Shown: piece by piece, positions 47,592 through 58,418 of the stretch
How the letters are laid out: the number at the start of each line of letters is the position of its first letter
How positions within the stretch are numbered: the first letter of the stretch is position 1
Origin: Adiantum capillus-veneris
Taxonomy: Eukaryota; Streptophyta; Polypodiopsida; Polypodiales; Pteridaceae
NCBI GenBank assembly: GCA_014529385.2
Contig: CM043958.1
Location: 152,675,293-152,739,292 of the forward strand
Direction of reading: 5' to 3'
Length of the DNA stretch: 64,000 nucleotides
Translations under genes and position numbers: made by a program
Notes under the pieces: model-generated
What the model saw: the letters and a program-made list of their open reading frames with translations, nothing else
What the model was told of the DNA's origin: nothing
Databases searched by the model: none

Positions 47592-48068
47592 TTTTACCCT
47601 AGACTGATCCTTGAGGGATGGGGCTCTCTTTACACGGCTCTTATAGGTTTTCCTGGTCGATTGAAGGCTGAAGAGGCTACCAGTTCTTACCTTTGGTGGT
47701 ATATTTCTCTAAATAACCTTTTATGGACTATGAAGAACTTAGCACTATCTCAAGGGATAGAGCTTCCTACGAAGCCTCTTTCTAAAGAATCACTTTTGGT
47801 ACTTAGATGCATTCATGACCCTATGGCATCATAACTGATAGTAGGTACTTCAACTAATCTAGCCAACTCTTTGGTTCAAACCATGTTGTTTGATAAATGT
47901 GTCCATACCCTTGCCCAACTTGTCAACAACTCTAAGAAAGGGGTGGCAGAGTTATCTGAATTCATTGAAAACATTCCCGCCCTGACACTTGCTCACAAAG
48001 GAGATTTAGCCAAGTTCTCTTCTGTTGATTTCAGGAACATGTTACTTTTAAACAAACTACACATATGA
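47592..48068 (+). pseudogene. Unidentified reading frame with one internal stop
   Basis: One frame of 158 codons is broken only by TAA at 47832-47834. The last 65 codons (from ATG 47871) are open to a stop at 48066-48068. The first half is Trp/Leu-rich (SSYLWWYISLNNLLWTMKNL, LPTKPLSKESLLVLRCIHDP). The second is soluble in character (FDKCVHTLAQLVNNSKKGVA, ELSEFIENIPALTLAHKGDL). No start codon is evident at the 5' end. Its length with a single stop in AT-rich DNA suggests a real former gene, perhaps one exon. I do not recognise the family. It is the only plus-strand candidate here that does not look like a retroelement part. Confidence 0.4.
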
Positions 48069-48202
48069 GGATTCCTTTGGGATCAGGAGTAAAAGCATAA
48101 AATATATCATTGATAAGCTATGAATGATAACCATACTTTTTTCAAACTCACTGCCAAAGCCTTAAAACTCCTACAAGAGTAATGTCTTCCTTGAAGACAA
48201 TA

Positions 48203-48203
<1 letters not shown>

Positions 48204-48239
<36 letters not shown>

Positions 48240-49090
48240 CACACTCTTTAATTGCACCCAAGTTGTCAATAGCTTGACACTCCTAATTTATTGGCTATTG
48301 CTATGCAGCCAAGTTACTCGTCCTAATTTAACTTGCAACCCTATCTAACTTGGGCTCCATTAGAGTCATCATTGATTGCATCAAATCCTTACATGCACAC
48401 CATCTCCCCTTGTATTTGGCCTTGCTATTTGCAATAAGCGCACTGCACCTGTTGCTTTGACCATCGGGTCCCACCCCAATTGTGCTTTTTACGCACTGCA
48501 ACTCTTGCTCCACAACATCTATAGCATTGTCTCAACTCTGCATGTATTGCTTATGCTACCAATTTAGCAACCAACTCAAAGCCTTGCGTGCACCCGGCTT
48601 CGACTCCCAACACGCACGTAATTGTTTTGATTAGATTACTTGCTAGTTGCCCAACATAATCTCTTGTATACTCTATGCCACGTGCAGTCCATGGCTAGCT
48701 TTCACTAAATGGTGTGTCCTTTTTGCCACATCATATTGTCTCTGTGGTCCTTGTTCCCATTACTACATATATAGTGACACATTTCTACTTGGTAAGGCTA
48801 ATTTTCCACCTCGCTTGCCATTATAAGAATATCATCAAGGGCCTCCTTTTCAAATGCAACTTTCCACTTCCTCGTAAAACAACACTTAAGCACTTAGTCC
48901 AAGCACCCATTCCCACACTACCATTGATTAAAACTATCAAATATTTGAGTGTGAATTCTTTACTGCAGCCAAAAAGGGGATAAACTTTGAACATAAAGGA
49001 ATAAGGGCTTCAAATAAGTGTTTACCATTGTAGAATTTTATTTATATTTCTTGAACTTTCAAATAATATATGCTATATCTATCACACATG
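48204..49090 (+). repeat. Array unit fragment
   Basis: (AC)n 48204-48237 followed by the middle part of the unit to TATCACACATG at 49090, where it abuts ORF F. It belongs to the AC-slot class seen at 31572-35400. A deletion near 48706 removes about 30 bp. Confidence 0.88.
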
Positions 49091-51844
49091 TGATTTGGAC
49101 CTGAAAATCCTCTCTCTCACTCGGCTCTTCGGTAGATTGTGTCTCGAATTCAGCAAATGAGACCGAGGGGATTTTCACTTGGGGCAGCTCCGAAGTGCCT
49201 ACCTCTTCCTGTATATCCGGCTTTCCCTCTTTGAGGAGTTGATTCAGTCTTTTCAATTCTGCAATTTTCTTAAGGAGCTCCTCCTCTCTTTGGACCCGCA
49301 CGAGTGCCAGGTCTCTGCGTTGTGACTGCTCCAGCTTCAACTCTAGTTCTAAATCTTTGTTTTTCTTTTCAAGAGCTTTGTATACTTCATCTGTTCCCTT
49401 GATCGAAGCCACGGTTGGATTGCCACAAGAAAGTGGCCTAATCATTAATGCTTTGTTCAAAATACTGCAGAGATGTGTTTGCTACATTTAATTGTACTTG
49501 AATCTTCTGAGCTGGCAGAGAGGTGGTAAGAAGTTCATTTGTCACTTCTGTCAGTTGCTCACCTTTCACTTTGCAGGCATCAGATAACTTAGTCAGGAGG
49601 TCACCCAACTCCTCCATTTTCTTCTGGTTGGATTGCCACAAAAAGTGCCTAATCATTAATGCTTTGTTCAAAATACTGCAGAGATGTGTTTGCTACATTT
49701 AATTGTACTTGAATCTTCTGAGCTGGCAGAGAGGTGGTAAGAAGTTCATTTGTCACTTCTGTCAGTTGCTCACCTTTCACTTTGCAGGCATCAGATAACT
49801 TAGTCAGGAGGTCACCCAACTCCTCCATTTTCTTCTGTTGGCTTTCCCTGGCCATCTGATGCCGTTCTGCTTCAGTGTTTACCTCTTGTACTTGCCTTTG
49901 GAGATCTGTGATAGTAGCCATTCTGTCGTAAAGCTCGCCTTGAAGAGCATCGATGACCATTTCTAATTCTTTGGCTTTAGTACTACTGTTAAAGCCTGCT
50001 GAGCGGAGTTTCTCCATCATGATTTGCATTTGTCTTGCATACTCGTTTACTTGTAGAATGACTTCATCATTGGACTGCCACTCCTCCTATCTTGCAAGTT
50101 GAGATGTGCCGACAGTCTCTTGTGTTGCTTCTTGCTGTGTTGTTATTGCTGGTGTTTCTGTAGATATGGTTGCTTTTCCTTGGCCATCCTGAGGTTTTGA
50201 AACCTCGGTAGTTGCTGGCTAAGTGGAAATTACTGTTGTGGTCTCAACCCTTTCCATTTCCACGGTTGCAGGCCTTTTCGCCTTCTCAGTCTCGGTTTCT
50301 TCCTCATGTGTAGTGGTTTGCTATTTTCTGTATCTTACTCTTTATCAGTTTCATTCGCCTCCTTGTGAGTGTTCTCAGCTGTCTGCTCTGGTGCTGGTTC
50401 AGCTTCCTTTTCTTCATGTTGCTCGATGTGGTCAGTTTGTTGTGTAGCTTCTGCTTGGTGGGTGAAATCAAAATCTTTTGCCTTGTCGGTCTCGACTTCT
50501 TCAGTGGTCTCTTGGCCGGGCGGTGATGATGGTGGAGAGGGCATGGATTGGTCCTATTGTTCCGACGGTGGTGAGGTGAGTCGGGGGGATGCCTGGCCTT
50601 GCTCTTGAGTTGTTGCTTCCTCAACTTTCTTGGCCGCTTCTTCTGCCTCTTTCAACTTCAAGGCCTCTGTCTCTTGGTACATTCTTTCTAAATGATCCTT
50701 GGGATCCTCGGCCTCTTTCCTTGAATGATGTTTTGTTCGAAGTCCCTTCAAGCCGGTGGGTACCCACTTTTCTAGGTCTTTTCCCTGCGCTTGCCTAGTG
50801 CGCTGATACGCCTGTTTTTCTCTTTCAAATCTTGCTTGTTTCTTCACTGGCTCCTCTTGGTGGGCAGCCACAGCTTTTTGCTTCATTTCTTCCCTCCTAG
50901 CTCTTTTTCCTTTGTTGTAAGAGCTTTCACTGCTATTGCTGCTCTGATGAACTGTCATCGGATTCATCACCTGATTTAAATGATCGCTTACCAGATCTTG
51001 TAGATCTTGGAGAGGGTTGAGCTGCCAAGATCTATGCGTTCTAATCCGGGGCAGGCGGTAGGTTGTCGGCCATACCGATGGCATGATAGGCTATTCTGGT
51101 CAATACTTCCGGCGCGCCCAAGTATGTTATCTTTTCCTCCTTCTTGGTGGCCTTCAATGTTGTCAACACATATTGCACGTGGTCCACAGGATGTCTGGTG
51201 GTTGATTTCAGAACTTGTATAAAATTGGTGGCCACGGCGTGATTTGGTGTCGTGTACCTTGGTGGCCTTTTCACCAGGAAATGGAAATGTTGAGGGTACA
51301 AGCGGGCTGGCTCTTCCACCTGCTTGTGGATGAGATCGGCAAATGTAGTCGTAGCTGTTTTCTTTGTAAATGTGCTTGCTGGTTTCCTATCTCTTGCCCA
51401 CATGGTTATCCCTTGAGTGGGCCATCTGAGTGCCTCTGCCACTATTTCCTTTGTAAATACAACCTCTACCTTATTTCCTTGGTTGTCTGAGATTTGGACA
51501 GTTCCGTCTTCCTTGATGGTGGAAAGAAGCTCGTAAGCTTTCTGAAAGTCTACTCCGCAGGGCTCTTGTTCATAGAAGTGTCGGAGTCCCAATCTACGGT
51601 TAGCTTCTTTGGTTTCTGGCTTTGCAACTACATCGTAGACCTCTTTAGGAAAGAGCTGCAACTCCACCGGATGCCCTTCTTCACTCTTAAACCTGCCCGT
51701 GAAGATCGTGGTGTGGTGTTCTTCTAACTGCTCTTTAGAAAGGTAAGATGCCTTTGCTAACTCGGGGTCCAGTTGATACGGGGGCAGTTCTTGCAGTTTC
51801 TCCTTTTGGTTTAACTTCTTCTTGGCCTTCTCCGCGGCTTGCAT
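49091..51844 (-). pseudogene. Extra retroelement ORF (F), plant transposon-type domain with coiled-coil tail
   Basis: Minus strand from ATG 51844. The first 267 codons (to 51041) are open: GVDFQKAYELLSTIKEDGTV, then VVFTKEIVAEALRWPTQGIT, KQVEEPARLYPQHFHFLV and HPVDHVQYVLTTLK, ending ADNLPPAPD. A frame change gives 51084-50554 (KGKRARREEMKQK, a basic stretch, then an E/K-rich helix). Next comes an acidic proline-rich part (50544-50335), then long coiled coil (50029-49649, 49460-49059: KKNKDLELELKLEQSQRRDL). It resembles ORF E in its globular domain followed by a basic stretch. Its position 3' of a pol fragment in the same sense is where Tat/Athila elements carry extra ORFs. Function unknown. 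Confidence 0.6.
49420..49837. repeat. 211-bp direct duplication in the coiled-coil part of ORF F
   Basis: CCTAATCATTAATGC recurs at 49437 and 49648 with virtually identical sequence through CTCCATTTTCTTCTG (ends near 49626 and 49837). A TTGGATTGCCACA overlap marks the junction. Near-identity means it is recent compared with everything around it, or an assembly artefact. Confidence 0.93.
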
Positions 51845-51899
51845 TGCTCTTGAATAGAGTGCAAAGTTAGTAGATTTGTCGGATTTTCTATGGAATGTC

Positions 51900-52610
51900 C
51901 TTTTAGACTGAAATGTTGATAATCTGGTCCAAATTACTTCAAATCAATTTTTGAACAAGCAAAGATGCATAAAATCATGCAAGGAAAAAAACTGTATGGT
52001 CAAAACAAAAATTTGCAACCAAAGTAAATAATCGTGATTATTAACAGCTGGGAAAAATTTTCAACTTTTTTGCAAACTTGGATTTATATGCTTGAAGTAT
52101 GTGCCAATTACATGCTCTAAGGGAAATATGGGTTCATTTGAATGTACAGGGTGAAAATGTACCAGATTTTGGTTTTAGGTCACTGAAACAGTGGATATAT
52201 TTTGAAATCCAAATTGACTCAAAACTGGCTAGTGGGCTTATCTCAACATGCTCTTTGGATGTATGATGACAAAATATCCAAATTGCCCCATTTTGGCCAA
52301 AAAGTAAATAATCATGATTATTAACTTTTCTTCTAAAATTGACATTTTTTTGGCATAGACTGGTTCTAGGCATGGTATAGATCTTGGGTACGAATTATGA
52401 GGTGATTTGAAAAGTTGTTCATAACTCAAATTTTGGCTTACACAGACTTCTTTGCGTTTTTTGGTAGTTTTGCAAGTAAAGGGTGGTCATTTTAGCTCAT
52501 ACTTGATTTTTGGCATGTAATAGGTGTGTACACATGATAGGTGAGGTGAATTGACAATTTCCAAGCAAAAATGTTGCAAAAGTAAATAATCGCGATCATT
52601 TATAACAGTG
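51900..52610. repeat. Palindrome block B (three copies of the 22-bp motif)
   Basis: Copies at 52024-52045, 52304-52325 and 52582-52603, spaced about 280 bp. Flanking text resembles block A in its plus orientation (an AAAATTGACA stretch after the motif). It lies between ORF F and gene-poor DNA. Confidence 0.85.
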
Positions 52611-54500
52611 ACAAAAACTTTGCATTTCACATAAATTTTGACCTAAACATGTTTCATACACCTAATACAAGTCCTAAATGTAAATTTGGTCAAGTTTGGT
52701 CATGCCGGCATCACTTTGTGCTCTGTCGACTCTGAATTCACCGTCTTTTGTGATTACTCTGTCTGTTGGGTTGGTCGGTCAACTTTGAGGCTTTGAACTT
52801 GTCCGTAACCTCGTCGCGAAGCTACCTGTCTAATTTTGGCTCATTTGGAGTCAGTTTGGCCTCGTATGTCGAATTTGACGCTTTGTAACCTTCGAGCCGT
52901 TTTCTGCTTTTCGAGGGCTTTACTTGATGGATTTCTCCAAACCAATCATATACATTGTATATGAACCTCATGAGCAAGCCATCTGTGGAGTCAGATCGGA
53001 ATTCTGGCCTTTTCTAAAAAACCCTAATTCTCTACTGAGGACCCCCTTGACCCTAGTTGAATGATCATCTGATGGTATGGAATGGTTCTATTATGTTAGG
53101 GAATGCTATGGTTCAAATCCCATCTGATTTGGTCAAGCTGGCAGGCCGCTATGGTCAATTTTAGGTCGTAGGTCTTCGTGCACTGCTCGGCTTCTAGGTT
53201 TTTTTCTAGGGCTTTAGACTAGCTACCGGCCGTACAAAATGGATCATTGATTAGTAAGGAACTTAGCCCTCATGTGTCGTGTGAGACGGTGCTGAAAAAG
53301 GTCAACTGTGAGCTCCGAAAATGACGCGCGAAAGAAGCCAAAATGCTCTCTCTGCAAAGGCTCCAAGTGGAAATGAGGTGGTTTTAGCCTACGCTGAATA
53401 TCTATACCTGGACTTCCCAAACCAATTTTCTTTAGATTCCCTCGTTAGTCCTATTAGGCCGTGAAATCTATGTTAGGCTCAAAAGTTTCCAAAATCGGAT
53501 TCCTGTAGCTCATTTTGCAAGAATTTTGCAAAAGTAGGCTTGGCCGCCTAATTTGGCCTTCCCGCTTCCATCTTCTGATTTGGTTGAAAATTTTTGTGCT
53601 TGTCCACCTTGTCTTTGTGATCACCATCGTGTTTTCCGTTTTTCCATATGAGCTTCCCTGCTATTTATTCTTAATTTTGACCTTTTTATTTGAAAAAATC
53701 AAAGAAAATAGAAAAATGCTCTAAAAAAAAACCAAGTGAAAATCCAATAATTAAGAAAATCCCTTGAAAAACACACCTTTATTGTTTTTTGTTGGATTTC
53801 TCCATTTTTAAGTCTCCTTTTCAACAAAAATGATGAAAAATACCCAAAAAAGGACTATTTTTGATGATTTTCTGATAGTATATACACTATTTACACTAAT
53901 CGAAAAGATATTATCAGTGAATTTTCCCTTGTTGATGAATTATAAGGGCATTATTAGGTAATTTTGTAAAAAATCACACGTTAACACGAAAATTTTTCCT
54001 CCCTCTTCAAACATTGCCCTTAATCACTTAGTATTTAGTAGTACCCTTCCACCCCTCCTAGATGGCGTTCTCCGAGACGACTACATGCATGGGTCGAACA
54101 ATTGTGTCGATGCATAGCCGTGATTGTCTCTACCATGATATGAAGATCAATGCAATTCAACTCAATATGCTATGCAAGAGCTGGGTCTTGAGTAAATAAC
54201 TCAAGGGTTTCCGATGTCGAGGTTTGCTGTTGATGTCTTCCAAAGAGCAAATCTTGTAGCCTTTGTGCTCTGTGTTTGATAGTACCATTAGGGTGTTTAA
54301 ACACACTGATTACTTGAGCTGTTGGGAGCACTTTAGACGGTTGTCAAGCTTTTTCTTGCCATTGGTAGCTCGGTCTGCTTGGTGCATGGTTTTTGAGAGT
54401 CTGTTGAGACTTAACTCGCCACTGTTTGATTGGTTTCGCATTGTGTGGAGAAGATAAGTACTCATTTTTCTTCCAAACCTTTTTCATGTTAGGTTCCTTG
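52611..54500. other. Gene-poor retroelement-type DNA
   Basis: No frame above chance and no recognisable motif on either strand to about 54000. From about 54060 to 54480 a minus-strand frame reads on from the protease fragment (HPNGTIKHRAQRLQDLLFGR) with stops. Very AT-rich around 53690-54000. LTR sequence may be hidden here, but I could not define ends. Confidence 0.5.
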
Positions 54501-54544
54501 TTCATAGATGCTCGATTCTCTGCTCGAATCCTTGGAACCGTCTT

Positions 54545-55325
54545 CTATTTCTTTGGTAAAATTTTAGGCACCCAGATCTGATTTGATTTATCCACAAGTT
54601 GTGCCTTTGGTACCCAAATTTGCCTGACTCCTTGCATGCTACTTGTAGCATTTTTTTGTCGAGGGGATGGAAAAGATTTACTTCGTGGATTGGTTCTTTG
54701 ATTGCATCTTTTCCATTCCTCTTTGCTTGGTGCAATAGGAACAATGAGTTGCCCTCCTTTAAGTGATAGCTTTAGCTGATTTGTATCCCAATCTGGTACT
54801 GCTTTGTATGTACGCATCCAAGGAATGCCAAGAATCATAATCTCATTCATGTGTTCATCTGGCAAGCATACAAAACTGATGAGGACATGAGCATCCATGT
54901 ACTACCACGTTCAAGTTGAATACTCCCAATGTTGGAGTTGGATTCTTGTTGCATCCTTTGATTGTCGTTATTCTTGCGATTAATGCTTGACTTGTTGCCT
55001 TCTTGTATGTGGAATAACTGACTGCATTCACTCTAGCTCCGGTGTCTACCAAAGCATTGGTGCCATGATTGTTGAGTTGTACTTTGATGCGAAGATCCAT
55101 CCCATCTAACCAGTTGTCATCTGTTGAAACTGCGTCTTTAGGTAATTCCCATTGTCGATCATCCAGTTCCAAAGTGTTGATGGAAATCGGTATCTGTTGA
55201 TTCTTGAGAGCAGCTTTACGCTTGAGTACCCGAAGTCTAGCTTCCTCTTGGGCGTGATCAATAACCTGCTGCCGCTTCATCTTCCTTTGTTTGGCTATAT
55301 GCATTCTCTCTAGCAATTCATGTCC
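54545..55325 (-). pseudogene. Aspartic protease fragment from a different element
   Basis: Minus strand. The C-terminal half of the open frame ending at 54855 carries RIKVQLNNHGTNALVDTGAR, with the DTGA active site at 55032-55049, and VNAVSYSTYKKA. A following frame (54898-54545) gives FVCLPDEHMNEIMILGIPWM, the ILGxPWL end of a retropepsin, and WDTNQLKLSLKGGQLIVPI. The sequence just before it (KQRKMKRQQVIDHAQEEARL) is a helical linker. It differs from the DSGAG protease at 57858, so it comes from another lineage. It is joined in frame to the RNase H start of the neighbouring element. Confidence 0.75.
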
Positions 55326-56969
55326 TAGTCCTTCTCTTTCAGTGGTGGTGTAATTATTTTCTGCCATATTCAGTTGTTGTCTGCTAGCATAAGAAATAGG
55401 AAAGTCATTTTTCCCATCTCTTGGTTGGGCTAGTATACAACCAATAGCAAAGTTTGAAGCATCTATGTGTACGTGGAATACCTTATCCCAATCGGGTGCT
55501 TTCAATATTGGAGCTGAGGTGAGAGCTTGCTTAAGCTTCATGAAGGATTCTTCACATGCCTCGGTCCATTTAAAGTGCGTAATCAAGCTATACATGGGTT
55601 TTGCAATTATAGCATACATGTAGATGAACCGTTGGTAATATCCACAATGTCCCATGAAGGCTTGTACCCCTTCTTTAACTATTGTTGGTCTAGGCAAATC
55701 AGCAACGACATGAATCTTTTCAATATCGGTAGCTATGACATTTTAAGACACTATGTGTCCAAGGATTTTCCCTTGTCTTCCCATGAATGTGCACTTTTTC
55801 GGGTTTAAGAAAATCCTGTAAAGTCTACATTTCTCGAATACCTTTTTGAGGTGTTCAAAATGATCAGCTCGGATTGACGAATGTACACATAAATCATCCA
55901 TGTATACTTCCAAGAATTTCCAAAGATACTCTTTGAAAGCATGGCTCATCAATCTTTGAAATGTGGCTGGAGCATTAGTTAACCCAAACGGCATAACCCG
56001 ATAGAAAAATATACCACATTCTATTACAAAAGCAGTTTTATGCTGATCTTTTGGGTCAACCAAAAGTTGATTGTATCCCGAAAAGCCATCCGGGAAGTTG
56101 TAAGCTTCTTTTCCTGCCACTCGTTCTAAAACGTGCTCCGTTATCGGAAGAGGAAAGTTGTCTCTAATGGTAACTGCATTCACTTTTTTGAGATTACCGC
56201 ACACTCGTAATTTTCCATTCTTCTTAGGTACTACCACAATTGGGAACACCCAATCAGTGTGTTCAATTTCGTAAATGAATTCAGCTTCCTTTAGTTTTTC
56301 AATCTCTTATTTGATCTTCCTGGCAAATGTTTCGTTATAAGTATATGGTCTTTGTCTACTTGGTTTTGCATCATCTCTCATGGGTATGGTATGTTGGCAG
56401 ATTTCTGGATCAACACCCTTGAGATCTTTGTAAGACCAAGCAAAGATATCCCGGTATTCCTTTAACAAGCTTAGCAAAAGCTTTTCTTCTTCTTTTGTTA
56501 GGTCATTTGCAATGTAAGCCGGTTTAGGCTCTTCTCCTAGTTTAGCCAAGTCTACACTTTTAGCATTTTCAGGGCCTTCGTAAGACTCGCCTTGTTTTCG
56601 TAGTTCCCTAACCGGTTGTTCGATTATGATTTTCCGATCTTGGAGAGTATACTTTTTGTAATGGGATGGAACATGCATTGCATCCTTACCATCCTCTTCC
56701 GTGGTTTCCATTTTGGTGGTGTATATCTCCTTTAGAGATTTTTTCAACTCTTGATATTTCTTTTTCCGCTCGACTTCGGTCATGAGTGGCTTTTTATCCT
56801 GATGTTCTTCGTGAGTACCCTTCCTTGTTTTTCTCAATGTCTGAGATATTTTTGAGTTTCCCTTTGAAGGATATCTGCCAGTTATTTTGTCCTTGACACA
56901 ATCATTAGCATCTATCTGCATCAGAAATTGTGTTTTACTGGAGACTGATGACATAGGTCGTGCTTTCAC
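55325..56969 (-). pseudogene. Reverse transcriptase and start of RNase H
   Basis: Three open stretches, minus strand. 56969-56307: a charged linker, then LLKEYRDIFAWSYKDLKGVD and PEICQHTIPMRDDAKPSRQR. 56249-55743: FPIVVVPKKNGKLRVCG, FSGYNQLLVDPKDQHKTAF, FGLTNAPATFQRLM and the catalytic VYMDDLCVHS (YMDD at 55894-55905). 55697-55325: MGHCGYYQRFI, then FHVHIDASNFAIGCILAQPR and NYTTTEREGLG, the RNase H start. A stop near 56305 and a break near 55742 separate them. The catalytic aspartates are kept. The frame runs on past 55325 into unrelated protease sequence. Confidence 0.88.
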
Positions 56970-56990
56970 AATTTTAGTGTCCCTCTTTCT

Positions 56991-57305
56991 TCAATACCAT
57001 TTTTGTCTTCTTGATTTCTGGTTTGGAAAGTCAAAAAACTTTTCCTCCCTTCCCCTTAAGAGTAGTTGAGCTCTCATATGTTCTTTTTCGGATCCTGAAT
57101 CTTCAGAGGTAGCTGAGTGTTCATCCAACTCATCAGTTGCATCATAATAGAGGTCAGAAATGACTTGTTGAGCTTTCATCAAGTCCTTTGTTTCCTCATC
57201 CTTGTTTTCAATGTTAAGAACTGACATCATTTGGATGGGAATTATGTCGTAGCCATCCTCATTGCAAAATTGAGTAGACATAGACGTGTTCACGCATACA
57301 TCCAT
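56991..57305 (-). pseudogene. Protease-RT linker, acidic
   Basis: 104 codons, minus strand, with an acidic run (DATDELDEHSATSEDSGSEK). No domain recognised. Position fits the pol linker. Confidence 0.45.
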
Positions 57306-57599
57306 TGTCGCTAAAACTTGAGTCCACTCGAATGGTTCGAATAAATGCTCTGGAAAGGGTTCAGGTATGTAGGCTTTGTCTGTACAGTCCCTTTCTAGGA
57401 TACATTCCTCTCGTCTTAAGCTTCCATTTTATGAAGCTCCACACATCCAAATAGGAGTACTTTGTTTAGCCGAGATGGAAGTTTAGTTTCAGCCGAAGAG
57501 ACTAATCAAACTCTTGGATAGGTGTTTTCAAGACGTCTCTATAGGTGTGGTCTTTTAGATTGACTCTTGTTATAGATCCCACCTGCTTCAAGTACAAAT

Positions 57600-58343
57600 A
57601 GTTGTTTCCCCAATCTTAGATAAGTTGTACCTGTCGCATGAAAGGTCTTCCCAATATGATTTCATAATTGAGTTTTTTCCCAAAGTCTACTATGGCAAAA
57701 GTGTGTTGATATTCAATTCACAGGAGTTGACTATCACTTTTTCTAGTAGCCCTAATGGTCTTTCAATGTGTCCGTTAGCCAAATGCAATTTCATTCGCGT
57801 TTGTCTAATGGCTGGCTATCCCAAGGATTCCCATACTGCTTTAGTGGCTATGGCTATGCCAGCTCCACTATCCAGTATTGCCATGGTTTCAATGTCATTA
57901 TACTTCACTGGGAGGGTAGTGTTTCCTTCTTCCCCTTCGTAATATTCTCCGATCTTGTTCATAGGAACTGGTCGAATCTCTCTGTATTCCGTTTCATTTT
58001 TCGAGTTTCTCATATTCTTAGAGATTAACCCCATAATCCCCACCTTTTCTAGGGTTTTGTGTAAATCATTCCATAAGTATGGCCTGAGTTTCAACAGTTC
58101 TTCCAAAGTAAGAGTGCATTGGATAGATGTAGACATGATTGAATGAATGTTGTCTACTTCTAGGGTTTGTTTGGCTCTTTTGACTTGACTGGTTTTGCAA
58201 ATGATAGATTTATCTTCGTTATCTCCCAAGTAAGAAGATAAAATTTTTAATGTCATTGGTTTAGATATCCATAAAGCCTCTGATCCGCAATCCCCGCATA
58301 AGGATTGTATATCCATGTTTATATCAGATGGTAGGTTATCCAA
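57600..58343 (-). pseudogene. Aspartic protease
   Basis: Open 58343-57816 (175 codons) on the minus strand. The last third has TLPVKYNDIETMAILDSGAG with the intact active site (DSGAG, 57858-57875). The domain continues in other frames as LANGHIERPLGLLEKV and IILGRPFM, then stops. The N-terminal 100 residues are linker. Would process the gag-pol polyprotein. Confidence 0.82.
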
Positions 58344-58418
58344 CCAGACTTCCTCTATAGGAGCCGACTTTAAAGTTAGGCTCCCAGCATTGATCTCCCT
58401 TAGCTTTTCCCATAAGTG

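Noticed and set aside
52611-54060. Possible LTR between ORF F and the protease fragment
   Set aside because: I looked for TG...CA ends, TATA box, PBS and PPT but found no consistent set, and no second copy in the window.
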